NCBI GenBank assembly: GCA_944474755.1
Contig: OX104113.1
Coordinates: 51,289,644-51,353,643, forward strand
Source of the DNA: Limnoperna fortunei
Taxonomy: Eukaryota > Mollusca > Bivalvia > Mytilida > Modiolidae
Length of the DNA: 64,000 bases
Direction: 5' to 3'
Part shown: piece after piece, positions 1 to 12,238 of the stretch
Layout: every line of letters starts with the position of its first letter
How positions within the stretch are numbered: position 1 is the stretch's first letter
Position numbers and translations under genes: made by a program
Notes under the pieces: generated by a model
Told to the model about the DNA's origin: nothing
Seen by the model: the letters and a program-made list of their open reading frames with translations, nothing else
Database searches by the model: none

Positions 1-900
1 ATTCTCGAATCTTCAAAATATTTCCAGTCAAATATGGCGCGACTAAATCGTTTAATTTACACAAGAGAAATACAGGTATTTGTGTCTCTGTACCTTAATT
101 GATTTTGGAGAATAAATATATATATATATACAGGTATTTTGCTTAAATTTCAGATACACTTAAAGAGATTCAATTGTAAAGCAATGCGGCACATATTTTT
201 GATTACATATTAATATATGATATTAAATAAAAAATAATACATATATTACACTAATTATTTACATCAGAAAGTAATAAATACGATGTTTCTTTCAATCTTT
301 GTGGGAATTACGCTTGACTTCCGCTTATATATCAACGTCCATCTTATAGCGAGAAAATTTGTTTTTCTTAGAAGTTCTAAAATGTTTCGGCAAATCTTAT
401 CAAACACACAATGTCTGCAGGGTGATGATCCAAAACAGTAGGATTATGGTTGGCATATGACTGTACTACAAACTGCACTGCTGAGGAAGAAGTACAAGCA
501 AACGGTTATAAAATTGTGTATCTCAGGCGAATATTTAAATGATTTAATTGATTAATTTCCGCCGTAAATCACTTAAATTCATCATAATAACTGTAAACAA
601 ATAATGCTAAAATTTTGATTATTTACAAACAATTTTCAACTATAATTAAAAAAGAATTGTCTGAAACATGATGAACATCTGAAGATCGGCGTTCATGTAC
701 CAAAAAATTTCCTCGGCGTTTATGTTCTTCTTGGTTGCTTACTAAACATACTGAATCCTTCGAGTATTTCGCTGGAAAAACTTTGATTTCTAAAACCCAT
801 CCACATTATAATTTATTGGATCCAATAAATTAGTTACAACAATCTATTGCGAAAATATTTCGAGTAAAATTTGGCATTATTGCATATTGAATTGAAAAAA
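1..900. other. Intergenic, A+T-rich, no gene seen
   Basis: No open frame with codon-like content, splice pair or recognisable repeat was found apart from a short TA run near 115-130. It leads into the decayed LINE fragment that follows. Confidence 0.5.
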
Positions 901-916
901 AACTAGGTTTTGGACC

Positions 917-1365
917 TAGAAGAAGTCAGAGAATGACTTAACATACCTGGGCAGCATCATTAGTAAAAAAAATGACACAAAAAACAGCCAGAGATTGAAA
1001 GGTTTCATTCCAACTGCCTTAGAAAGATATGAAAGATATACTGGCCAAAGAAAATCTCAAACAACGATCTTTTTGAAAGCACACCACAGCAATGGATATT
1101 AAACACCATTAAACAGATACAATTTAAATGGATAGGATATTTACACGGAAAGACCAGAATTCAATAACAAAAAAGCTCTAAAATGGACAGCAGAGGGAAA
1201 GGAAGTAAAGAAACTAGGAGACGATACACGGAGAGTGAAGTAAGCAAGATGGGAACAACTTTGAAAGAAATGGAGAAGATTGCCATCGACAGACCAAAAT
1301 GGAGAAGACTGGTTTCAGCCTTATGTGCCACTAGGCTAGAAGAGGATAGGTAGGTAGAATGTAAA
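917..1365 (+). pseudogene. Decayed 3' end of a non-LTR retrotransposon (LINE) reverse-transcriptase ORF
   Basis: Read on the plus strand with frame changes, this gives fragments typical of the region after the RT domain: LTYLGSIISK near 935-965, then a KALKWT..EGK block near 1170-1200, then ATRLEED near 1327-1350 preceded by DRPKWRRLVSALC. These blocks in this order are standard for the C-terminal end of CR1/RTE-type LINE ORF2 proteins. Stops and frame shifts interrupt it, so it is a dead fossil. No 5' part, promoter or poly-A tail was seen. Confidence 0.6.
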
Positions 1366-1369
1366 AACA

Positions 1370-3600
1370 AACAGTAGGAGTATAACGAATTCCTTAAAAG
1401 CATAATCGGGAGAACAAACCCAATAAACTTATTTCTGTTTATATATTATGTTTGTTTATGTGTTTGTGGCTTTATGTTCAACTTTTAGCGTTTAAAATTA
1501 AAATTGAACAATTTGGGCGTTAAGCATGTCGAAAGTTGCTCGGTGTTTTTCTTTGCTTAGCTTAGTTTGGTGTTTTTTAATCAACAAAACACATTGTTCA
1601 TATTTAAATCATTTTTAACGATGGTGCGGAAACATTGTTAAAGATATTCTGTTTTATATTACAATATAGAAATTGGTTGGTGTTTAAAATATTTGTGTTA
1701 TAGCGTCTATTTTTGTTAAATTTTCACTAGTGTCAAGCCATCTTGTAGTAAAAATGTTGCAATAGTTTTATCCTGCAATAAGCTTATCCCTCAATTAAAA
1801 GGGTGCGTTTGGATACATTGGACGTCAAAGAGGGCGCCCTTATTGGACAGATTTACAGAAAAGCCTTGATTGCAGTAATCTTCCTTCAATGTGTACTACT
1901 CTGCATCTCTATGACCGATTTTTCTAAGCCTCGTGAGGACTTGGAAATTCAACGAACACATGCGTTTTTACTATTCTAATTGTGCAATCTAAAAATTTTA
2001 AATTCTTAAAAAAAAAGATTCATAGAATCATTCGTATTTTTTATATACATGTAGTCAAATTGATTTTTCTAAACCCAATCCATTTTGATGACAAATGAAT
2101 ATTTTATTAAGAAAGATCTATCATCGCCATTTTAGAATTACAACCAAAATCTTATCTTATATTTGGGGATCAAAAATGTGACAAGATGGATTATGGAGAT
2201 TTGTAAAGGGTTTAAGAAGCAAATTATATATATTATGAGATTAATTTTTGATAATATCTATTTACTATCGTATCTCAGGATTGTGTTTTACTGTGTTTAA
2301 ATTATACACAAAACTTCGTGTCAACATAAAAGTTTCAACAGGTGAATAAACTTAGTAATAAAAATATAATATTTAATGCAATAATGAATTCAACGATTAA
2401 AAGTAAGTTTGACAACGGCAATAAAAATTACGTAAAGTTTGTAATGTTTATATCTTAACGCCGTTTTCCAGAATAAAAAAATAAACGCAATTATTTTGGT
2501 TTATTATTTCGGCACTTTAGTTCATTTGTGAATCAACTTTTATTTAACATGTTTCATCATTTTGTTGTAAATCTAACTAAAAACTAAAGAGCTATATTTT
2601 ATTAATTTTATTTACACAACATTGTGATTTAGATAGACATGATTTAAGTTCTAAACTTATACAAAGAAATACCACTAGAAGTAAAACAAATTCTTTATAA
2701 CGTTTCTGTTAAAAATAAAGTCGTTTTCGTCATATTATTTACATGTTCTTGAATGGAAGTTCCAGCGTCATACAAGAAATTCATATTAAAACTATTAAAA
2801 ATATTTTTAAAAAGTTCAAAGAAAAATCGGTAATTATCTTATTCTGTTTAAAAATCGCATTTTATTTTTGACACATACGTGGCTATACTTTAAAATATAA
2901 TTTCACAAGAATTTTACGTCACCTAATACATCAAAATTAATATACTCTAAAATCTTCTTCATTAAAAATTTATATATTCAAACTTTTTTATTTTTCTTAC
3001 TCTCAAACCTAATTAATCGATAATAAACATGTATATTCACACACACTTAATGCAATTACAAGATCTAAATTTCAATTTAGCCAAAGGATCAATTCGTTAT
3101 TTTATTTAACTTGTTAAAAATTATGTTTTCACATCATTATACATAAATAAATATAAAAACGGAAGTATAAAATTGAGATAAATATTTGCCCTATGGGCAA
3201 TATTGCTTATGAAAAGGTGGATTAAAATACAATAGGGATATGAAAACCTTATTCTTGTTAATGAGTTAACTGGTCTTAAAAGGCCACTGATGTATTGTTA
3301 GGGGATTAATTATGACAAAAGATTCAATTGGTTGTGTTGATAATTACAATTGAAAACAACCCGTTAAAGTATTAGTAAATCTATTTTCAATTACGAGGGA
3401 TCTGTCAATGCAAAAATGTATAAATATTGGGAATCATAGTTTGGACAAATCATAACCTGAGCGTCCAATGAGTAAAGAGTTCATTATCAGTAAAGTTTAT
3501 GATCGAAAGAAGAAAGCACTGATAAAGACCAATCCTAAAGACAAGCATTGGTCCAAAATTGACGACCAATAAAAATTTCAATTTAAGGAATAATTTTCGT
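1370..3600. other. Intergenic, A+T-rich, no gene seen
   Basis: About 2.2 kb between the LINE fossil and the homeobox promoter. I see no coding exon, tRNA or tandem repeat. It could hold enhancers of the developmental gene downstream, but nothing in the sequence alone shows this. Confidence 0.45.
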
Positions 3601-3901
3601 TTCAACGCCTCGCATTACACGTGCCACAAATTAATCGGGGAGCCATAAAAAGTGATACATTGTTTGTGTAATTTACTGGTTTTTATATCAATTTGGAAGT
3701 ACGCAGGAGTTTTCAAGTGAGAAGAGTTGAACAAAAAAAAAGGAATCAGTGGGGAAATTATCTGCTTATTTTCTTGGTTGGAAAGGAATATAGTTCACTA
3801 ATAGTTTCGAAAGTGTTATAAACAAACAGTTCTATCCAGCTGATCCGTACTTAGGTGTCTTCAGAGGTGGATGGTGTCTGGAATTTCAAACAACTTCCAA
3901 C
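3600..3901 (+). promoter_or_regulatory. Presumed promoter and 5' UTR of the homeobox gene
   Basis: The sequence just upstream of the homeobox start codon contains a TATA-like CATAAAAAG at about 3644-3653 and a CCAAT at about 3465. The transcription start is not visible directly. Placement is inferred only from position and from these weak motifs. Confidence 0.25.
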
Positions 3902-6900
3902 ATGCTGGAGGTCGACAATTTTAGGAGAATGATACACGCAAATGGTAAGTTCTTTATATTGTGATTAATCTCGAATGGAAATTATCTGATTAGAAAAATG
4001 GAAATTATCTCTTGAAATTTTTATTATAAAAATTAATTCATGTAATATTTATAAAATTTATTGTGTGTCTCCAAATTATTTCATAAAATTTTACACAGAA
4101 AAACAGCAATTAAGCTCGAAAATATAAAATATAATTTATTTTTTAATATAAGTCAACTGTCAGTTTTTTGTTTTCTTATTGTTGACTTAATGAGTAAATC
4201 TTGTAATTTATATTTTAAATGAAGTATTTGTTATTTCCGATAATTCAATTCATACAGTTTATTCTGTAAAATTGGCAGTTTATAGATTTATGAAATACTA
4301 CTCATTTAAGTATTTATTAAATAAAAATTTTTGAACAATAAAGCCATGTTTTGTTGAAAATTGTGCGTTCTATATTTAATTATTTTTTAATGGTAACCGT
4401 TTAATTCTTAATTTATTATTTTATAAATAAACAAACATAAATTTAATCGGCGATGACACCATTAAAATATATTATTTATTTTTTTTTAAAAAACCTTGCC
4501 TAGAGACAGCAGATTCTCGGGTTTGATGTCTCCGTGATAAATCACAACGACTCACATTATTTAAATAAATTTGATCAAAGAGAGGGAGCCTATGTTGATA
4601 TAATTTCTCACTTTTCTTCCACGAACTCCCTCTCTGTCTCATCGTTTCAATATTTTAAGTATTAATTTAAGGTAAAACGACGGCCATTTTAAGTTAGTTT
4701 TTCACGCCCTGAGTTTTTTAGTTCAATGTCACTTTAAAACCTGCTATTTCATGCAACTAAGGAAACCTTCGTTTCCAGTGTTTTTCTCTGCTCTCAATAT
4801 TAAAATCTCGTGCCTGACAGAATTTTTCTCGTTTTCAGGATTTGTTCAGCATGGAGGTATTAATAACGGACAAGGTAACGGATCGTACTATCCGGCTATC
4901 CCAACTGCAACCAGACCTGAGAAACAGAACCCATTTTTGGATTGGGATAAAAGAACTTCTCCTCCACCCATGTCAGTAGGCTCAAAATCTGATGGTGAGG
5001 AGGACGACGAAGGTACAAAAAATTTATTATTATATGTTTTATTTGGAATATGTTGTAGTTGGAGATGGTTGACCAATGTTCAAAATGTTATAGTGAAAAG
5101 ATATCTTATTCCATTTTGTAATTTTCACGTCAATCAATCTTATTGCAGTTAAAATGCATTTAAAAGCATGTGTTGTTTTTATGCATCAGTAAAAATCTTT
5201 TACGATGAAGATTAACAAAAAGTTGAATTCCGTGTTTAATTTAAAAAAACAGACAAATTTTTGTAAAGTTATTAATCAATATTATTTATGAAACACTAAA
5301 ATACTTTAAGACAACCTATTTTTTTTAAATAGTGCAGAATCACGATAATTAATGTTTTCAATTATTTTTCCCACAATGTCGAAATTCTAGCGATTGCAAA
5401 TATCTTTGCGGAAATACCATTCATAGCTTCCGATTCTAATAGAATGAGACCTTTTGACAAAATTTTGTTAGACTACTTGAAATAGACAATTCTTTAATCT
5501 TTTATGTTGTTGACTAATCTATTTCTAGTACATGCGAACGTTGCCGAGTTACAAAACGTTCATATGATAATTTTTGCCTTAATACAACAAATCTTCAAAT
5601 ATGTTGACATAAGACCCCATTATCAACGCTCTTAGTGGCGACTACTGGACAAGATTTGTAAATTAAAAAGAGGGATACTCTTGTCTGTGGTTAGGGTGGG
5701 AACCGAGCACCCCTTGTTAATCCATAGCTTAATCTCTTTGTGTAACGTTTATATGAGAATTTCTATATAATGACAACACCAACATATAGGATTAATAGAA
5801 TAGTATTAAAAAAGTAATTCGCATACAATACATTTGATGAACAAACAATTTTTTTGCACTTATTTACATTAATATTGTATAATTATCATATTATATAGCA
5901 CGTTTAAATATATTTACAAATTTTAGATGCAATATTTTTTTACGAAATAAAAATATACAAAAACTTATGAAAATGCTACATTTTTTCTTCATTTTAGAAT
6001 ACAGACCATTTACACCCCCACCCCCTAGAGAGAGGCTGAGCTACACAAGATATCAACTGGAATTATTGAATGGAATTTATGTTAAAGTCAGATATCCGAA
6101 TAGTTCTCAGAAACAGCTGATAGCTAAACGGGTCGGAATCACAAGAGAACAGGTCAAAGTAAGTACAGTGCATTTTTTAAGTAATGAAAAATATTACAAT
6201 ATAATTGTATTGTATAAACACAAGTAATGGTCATTAATACAAACTTGTGGCTGTACTCTTGTAAAATGACATGAATACCCCTATCTTTTTTAACATTATT
6301 TTTATTTCTAATTTATCGTTCTGAATATAGCTGAATTGCTGCTCGCCTGACATTAAGCACACTTTCATTCCGTTAATCAATATTTTTACTTTAAATGTAA
6401 GGACAGCCCAGCACAAAAGTGTTTGAAAGTTAGTTAAAAAAATTATGACTTGACATACGATCAGGTATAGTTCCTATTACTTGTAGATATTTGAATTGAA
6501 ATTACTATGTAGGAAAATTTCTGACTAAAGTTGATATTCGTTTCAAAAACGTGTTAGTTTCAATGTTTCAATTTATTTTAGATTTGGTTTCAAAATCGCA
6601 GACGAAAAGATGTGATCGGGAAGGACAAAAAATCGGGAGACGAAGAAAACAAGAACAAAGATAAAAATACAGAAGACAATAGCGATGTTAGCAAAAGTGC
6701 AAGTGATTCAGAAAGCATTTCTGGAGATGACGCAACTTCAAAAGAAGAAAACACTATGGTGCCTGCAGTTGTCATGAAAGGTGTAATCAATGAATTGAAA
6801 CGATTTGAAAACGAACCTCCAAAAGGAAAAAAGAAGAAAAAGTCAAAAGCTTTGAAACAAAAACAGCTCAAGAAAAATATATCGAGTGCTCTTTTACATA

Positions 6901-7559
6901 GTTCATACGATATGATATCTCCGCCAAATCAAGTAATCCCAAATTCACAAGGTTTGACGACTAGATCAGCAAATAAGCTGAACCACTCTTCTAGATCTTC
7001 AGCATTTGAATCTCCAAAAGATGCACCGGTTCCGAAGTATCCAACGACTGTATCAACATTTCTAGAATATTATGGCATACATGGAAATTCAAATATGCAC
7101 CAGAACCATCATGCACTTCCGTTTCCGGGACACCCAGGATTAGGGTCAGTTCACAATGGATGCGATTTACCGGTGTTGTCAGACTTATTGTCGTTTAAGA
7201 CTGGCCTTGAATCTCGCACTGATGATACTCTAATAAACTCAAATACCTCTCCAAGATCATTTCAACAAAACCGTCCGAGTCCTTGTGATAATACGGGATC
7301 TGTTTCAATGCCTTATGGACTTAATCGGTTTTATCCATTTCCGTTTATCGCCGAACAACCATTGCTTCTATCAACACTCAGGCATTCAGATTCTTTTAGA
7401 CAACACATTCTACCTCATGCAACATACCCCGAAGAACAAAGTGCTTTTCAAGCCTTACCAATCTCTGCCTTGAACAATCCATACTATGCACCGACGTCAT
7501 CAGTCACGTGGGCTAATCAGGCACAGCCATTACAGCCTTCAAATTTTACACACTTGTAA
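3902..7559 (+). CDS. Divergent PRD-like homeobox transcription factor (4 coding exons, 451 aa)
   Basis: Probable sequence-specific DNA-binding regulator in the nucleus. Coding exons are 3902-3944, 4839-5012, 5998-6158 and 6582-7559; all introns are GT-AG and the phases (1, 1, 0) fit, giving 451 residues. The homeodomain (about residues 83-142) is a canonical 60 residues with no TALE insertion. R5, L16, W48, F49, Q50, N51 and R53 are present, and position 20 is Y instead of the usual F. Y25-P26 and an intron between homeodomain codons 46 and 47 point to the PRD class, but no paired domain is visible. The N-terminus has an acidic patch (EEDDEE) and a proline run before the homeodomain. A basic and acidic low-complexity stretch follows it, then a Ser/Pro/His-rich tail ending in FTHL. 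The start is the first ATG, which opens MLEVDNFRRM just before a strong GTAAGT donor. I cannot assign an orthology group; a lophotrochozoan-specific homeobox family is possible. Gene structure is well supported, family name is not. Confidence 0.88.
5998..6755 (+). other. Homeobox split by an intron at codon 46/47
   Basis: The homeodomain is encoded by exon 3 (from RERLSYTRYQ to EQVK, ending at 6158 before GTAAGT) and the start of exon 4 (IWFQNRRRKD, from 6582 after TTTTAG). The 423-base intron falls between residues 46 and 47, a site common in PRD-class genes. Helix 3 is intact (REQVKIWFQNRRRK). Immediately downstream, codons to about 6755 encode a run of K, D, E and S that may carry nuclear-localisation and regulatory sequence. 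Confidence 0.85.
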
Positions 7560-8785
7560 CTCAGGAATATTAAGTTATTTATGAAAAAATGTTTATATTT
7601 GTATAAATGCATTGTATTATGTATGTGTCGTTAAAAATTTGTTGATTATAGATTATAATTTTTAAAAGAATTTTGTATGATTTGTTATTTCTTACATTTT
7701 TTTATCAATTATAAAAATGTACCATTTAATGTCGGAAATTTAAAACCCTGCCGATAGTTTGTAAATCAAACGTTCTAAGTAAATCAAATGAGATATAATC
7801 GAGCAAACAGCAAAGACAAGAACAGGTGTCACTAAGAAAAAAAAACGATTTCGGGGAAAAATAAACTACAATGTAATAGACTAATAGTACTAAAAGGAAT
7901 CGAACAGACACGATCGAAGAACCCCGTATTCAGCAATTTTAAGTGCACCAATTAAATTACCAGAAGAGGGGATAAGCACAGTATTCGTTTCCAAACTAAT
8001 TCAACTGCAGTTTACTTAAGTCGGAGTAATGAGTCATATTTTGTGTCAGAATGTTTGTTTGAATTTTGTTTTAGCTTGTGTTTGTAAACACCCCAAACAT
8101 GGCCAGAACTAATAGCCACATATGCTATAAAGTGATAATGTGTATTTGCTTGTAAATAATATATTCTAAATAGGAAAACAAAACATTCGTTACAAAAACA
8201 AATAAGCAGTGCCTAAACACGGTTTGCAAAAATAAAAACCACTACTTGATTGAGTTCGGTTTATTAGATACGCATAGCATCTAGACACACAGGTCAATTC
8301 AATCAGGGGCCTTAGTGACAGAAAGGTCAAGGCTGTGAAACACATAGTCTCGATCACCCACACGCATATATAATAGCGTCTGGGATCAACTTGTTGTAAT
8401 TTCGCTACCAAGAGGTGGAGACAAAATAACGATTCTATTTTAAGGGCCCTATTTGTATACCAGGACTCCATGCAAACATGTCTATACTTATAAAATGACG
8501 TCACAGTAAGATTATATCTTAATTGTGCAATAATATTTGTTTAATTTCAAATGTAAACTTTGGTACAATTTTTATACACTTCTTGATACGAAAGGAAGTA
8601 ATTTGTTTTAGAAAATAAAAATATCATCACATCAAAAACTTTCGCCCATTTTCGGGCGTAATGATAACGAGTTCAATACAGAGATGAATTCAGACGCACA
8701 AATGTAATTAAAGCGTCCGGATGATCAAGACTATGAAACACAGTGAGATTGCAGTTCAAGCCTGACTTCGGAAAGGCGTGCTCCT
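7560..8785. other. 3' flank of the homeobox gene, no further gene seen
   Basis: Starts with the 3' UTR. I found no AATAAA in the first 200 bases; the first good match is near 7859. The rest lacks convincing exons. Short open frames on the minus strand here look like chance. Confidence 0.4.
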
Positions 8786-8786
8786 G

Positions 8787-10350
8787 TAACAACCCACTTT
8801 GTAATAACAACGCACTTTGTAATAATATTTGAAAAAGATAAATTAAAGTTGTCAAACTGTATGCATAGCACTGTTTGGCCATTTAAGTCATAAATTATTA
8901 TAAAACTATTCGGGAACTTTAACTATTCAGACTTTTTTAACTACTCAGACTTTTTTACAAAGTGCGTTTTGTTGACTAACGCAGTTCGTAATACATTGTA
9001 AATATGTAATAACGCACTTTGTAATAAAATAAGAAAACATTACGATACGATTGGAGGAGTGTGTCAGTACCATTATTTGGTACTCCAAGGACTGAAAATG
9101 ACTTATTAGTTAATTATTTACCAAAAATATTCGGGAATTTTAACAACTCAGACTTTATTACAAAGTGCGTTTTGTTGACTAACGCAGTTCGTAATACATT
9201 GTTAATATGTAATAACGCACTTTGTAATAAAATAAGAAAAAATTACGATACGATTGGAGGAGTGTGTAAGTACCATTATTTGGTACTCCAAGGACTGAAA
9301 ATGACTTATTAGTTAATTATTTACCAAAAATATACGGGAATTTTAACAACTCAGACTTTATTACAAAGTGCGTTTTGTTGACTAACGCAGTTCGTAATAC
9401 ATTGTTAATATGTAATAATGCACTTTGTAATAAAATAAGAAAAAATTACGATACGATTGGAGGAGTGTGTCAGTAACATTATTTGGTAATCCAAGGACTG
9501 AAAATGACTTATTTAATTAATTATTTACCAAAAATATTCGGGAATTTGAACAACTCTTTTTTTAGTGCGTTTGGTTGACTAACGCAGTTTGTAATACATT
9601 GTTAATATGTAATAACGCACTTTGTAATGAAATAAGAAAAAAATTACGATACGATTGGAGGAGTGTGTCAGTACCATTATTTGGTACTCCAAGGACTGGA
9701 AATGACTTATTAGTTAATTATTTACCAAAAATATACGGGAATTTTAACAACTCAAACTTTATTACAAAGTGCGTTTTGTTGACTAACGCAGTTCGTAATA
9801 CATTGTTAATATGTAATAACGCACTTTGTAATAAAATAAGAAAAAATTACGATACGATTGGAGGAGTGTGTAAGTACCATTATTTGTTACTCCAAGGACT
9901 GAAAATGACTTATTAGTTAATTATTTACCAAAAATATACGGGAATTTTAACAACTCAGACTTTATTACAAAGTGCGTTTTGTTGACTAACGCAGTTCGTA
10001 ATACATTGTTAATATGTAATAACGCACTTTGTAATAAAATAAGAAAAAATTACGATACGATTGGAGGAGTGTGTAAGTACCATTATTTGGTACTCAAAGG
10101 ACTGAAATTGACTTATTAGTTAACTAGATATCGGTGAGATGGTACCCATCTCTGTAGGCCCCCGCCGACCTTGAGGTCAAGGTCAAAGGTTATCAACCAT
10201 GGTATGCGACACATCGCCTTGATATGATCTACCCACATTCTAAATATTAAAAGCCTACCTCAAAAGATACAGTTACAGCTCGGACATGAATTTGTCATTC
10301 AGGAAGCAATAATGTGACCTTAAGGTCAAAGTTCCAAGTCATGGTATATT
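8787..10350 (+). mobile_element. Tandem-repeat-bearing mobile element, copy 1
   Basis: The element begins with TAACAACCCACTTTGTAA at 8787, where identity with the inverted copy (ending at about 22520) also starts. A unique ~130 bp lead follows, then six ~202 bp tandem units, then a tail from about 10115 that matches 22010-22200 in reverse (TTAGTTAACTAGATATC, GATGGTACCCATCTC, then a GACCTTGAGGTCAAGG block). It encodes no protein I can defend. The layout, unique ends around a core of tandem repeats, resembles the bivalve pearl-type and other non-autonomous elements with repeat cores. That classification is inference. Confidence 0.7.
8912..10112 (+). repeat. Six ~202 bp tandem units with internal stem-forming motif
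   Basis: The phrase ACAAAGTGCGTTTTGTTGAC recurs at about 8956, 9159, 9363, (variant) 9563, 9764 and 9966, a spacing of 199-204 bases. Each unit contains ATTACAAAGTGCGTT and, about 55 bases later, its reverse complement AACGCACTTTGTAAT, so each can fold as a stem-loop. Units differ by only a few bases, suggesting recent expansion or homogenisation. Frames that stay open through the units (for example 9061-9312) repeat with them and are not genes. Confidence 0.9.
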
Positions 10351-12200
10351 AACATTTGTCTAATATTGATAGAAAAGTGATAATACTCCCAAAAATAATT
10401 ATAGATCGTAACCTTCAACCAACATGATATTTAAAATGTTTTCTTAGTTTTAGGTATTCTATAAACAAACTCATTTTCGTACTGCATGTATATAACAAAT
10501 AACAGACAAGTTTCGGCCACGGTGTCTACTACTTCATGCCCAATTAAACAAGGTAAACAACATGAACAAATAGTTAATAACTGTAGCTTTTGCCTACTTT
10601 CTTAAACATACCCGAAAGGAAGCGTTTCCCCAGCCAAACCATCGAGGAGGTACTACAGACGATGGCTGGTTTTTTTTTTTTTTTAACATGAACACATGAA
10701 TAACAATAACTAATGTGTTTTAAAAGGGGTTTATTTTTATCAGTTGATGGCAAGGAAGGCAATCCGTCAGTGTTTATGTGATTACCTTCTCCAAAAACTG
10801 ACGGAAGGACGTGGATCGGTAATGTTATACCGCATAAATGTTGCTTGAATAAAATTTACTTACATTCGAATCCTCAAAAATCTAGGCTTTCTCATTTTTT
10901 TCACTCTTCACAAACCGTTGTAAGATAGCAAATATATCTTGGCGAACACGAATTTTGATCTTACATGTTTAACATAGAACGAATGAAAATTTTTGTTACA
11001 TGCTATAACGATTCACTAATTCACGATCTATACTAATTCAGTATATCATATTTACCATGTAAATCAATTTAAGTTGAAATCTAGCATCTCTAACAATTGG
11101 CATAAAAGCGGTGTCAAACTTTAAAATAGACACTCATAAAACATTTCATCTTTACCACTCAACTCTGCATACTATGTAAACCTGATAAAGCAGATTTTGT
11201 TAAAATACGACACTTTGAAAATTTTGCAGAAAAAGGGCGACCATCTTCAAAATGGCTGTTTGTTTTAATTTTTTTGTTGCCACCATTTAATTAAGCATGT
11301 TACTATCAAGTATAAAATAGCTTTTTATCTATCTAAAAACATGTTGTTATAAACGAAAAAACACATGAAAAAACGCTATTTTTTACCTTTAAAGGGCCAT
11401 AATCCCTATAAGGGGTTGACTGACAACTTTGACCCGATGGAGACTTTTGTTGTGAAAGAGGCACACAAACGAGGCGGTGTTACAGATAGACATAGAACAT
11501 AATTTGGTGGAGTATTTAGTAGAGACGAAAATTTTTCAATAAGGTCCAAGAATCTTTTCAAGAATCATACTTTGTATAAATGACCGATGAAAAACGAGCG
11601 AAAAGGATCAATAAATCATGACTTGATAAGATGTAAAATACGATGTCTCCGTATCTACAAAATTAAATCATAACTGTAAAATTAAGGAACTTCAAATCCA
11701 ACCGTTACTTCAGTTGGTATGTGAAGTAGGGGAATTTACAGGATATCAAAACATCCCGAAACCTGACTTACATAGTATTACTAGATTAAATGTTCATGTA
11801 AATAAATGATTACACAACAATATATAAAATATTTACACTTTATAAATGTTGTAAAAACGACAGTAGCCGTCCACACATGGATGAGCTAAAACTGTCTTTT
11901 GACAAACAAATAGAATATCTATAAATTTTAAGAAACAATATTGGTACTAAAAATCTCTTTATAAATGATTCAAATGATATTTCAATGTTTTGAGAAAGAA
12001 AAAACAAGGCAACACGTGATTGAACTGTCAAAGTTTCTTCAAAATACAAACAATATACCATAATCATTCAACTATACAATACAAGTGTCAAGGTTACACA
12101 AAATCATGCTATTAAGAGTCGAAAATGATGAAAATTCGACAAAAATATTTCATAAAGTGTACGCTGACCAACAATAACTGTATCCCTTAGTGGATTCTTC
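10351..12200. other. Intergenic with scattered old repeat fragments
   Basis: No convincing gene. A poly-T run lies near 10670-10684. Phrases such as GGGCCATAATCCCTATAAGG near 11395 look like pieces of dispersed bivalve repeats, but I cannot delimit an element. One edge of the transposase-derived element to its right should lie at the end of this stretch; no terminal inverted repeat was recognised. Confidence 0.4.
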
Positions 12201-12238
12201 TGGTGAAGAAATGGAAATGTAGTGGGTGGTATTGGAAT

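Noticed and set aside
4751..5152. Single 133-codon frame as an independent gene
   Set aside because: Its central part is homeobox exon 2; the outer parts are intron read through splice sites at 4838 and 5013.
6590..6871. Minus-strand 93-codon frame
   Set aside because: Antisense shadow of homeobox exon 4.
9061..9312. Open frame in the 202 bp array (also 9575-9916 and, on the minus strand, 21376-21624)
   Set aside because: The frames repeat with the satellite unit and have no start, splice or domain context of their own.
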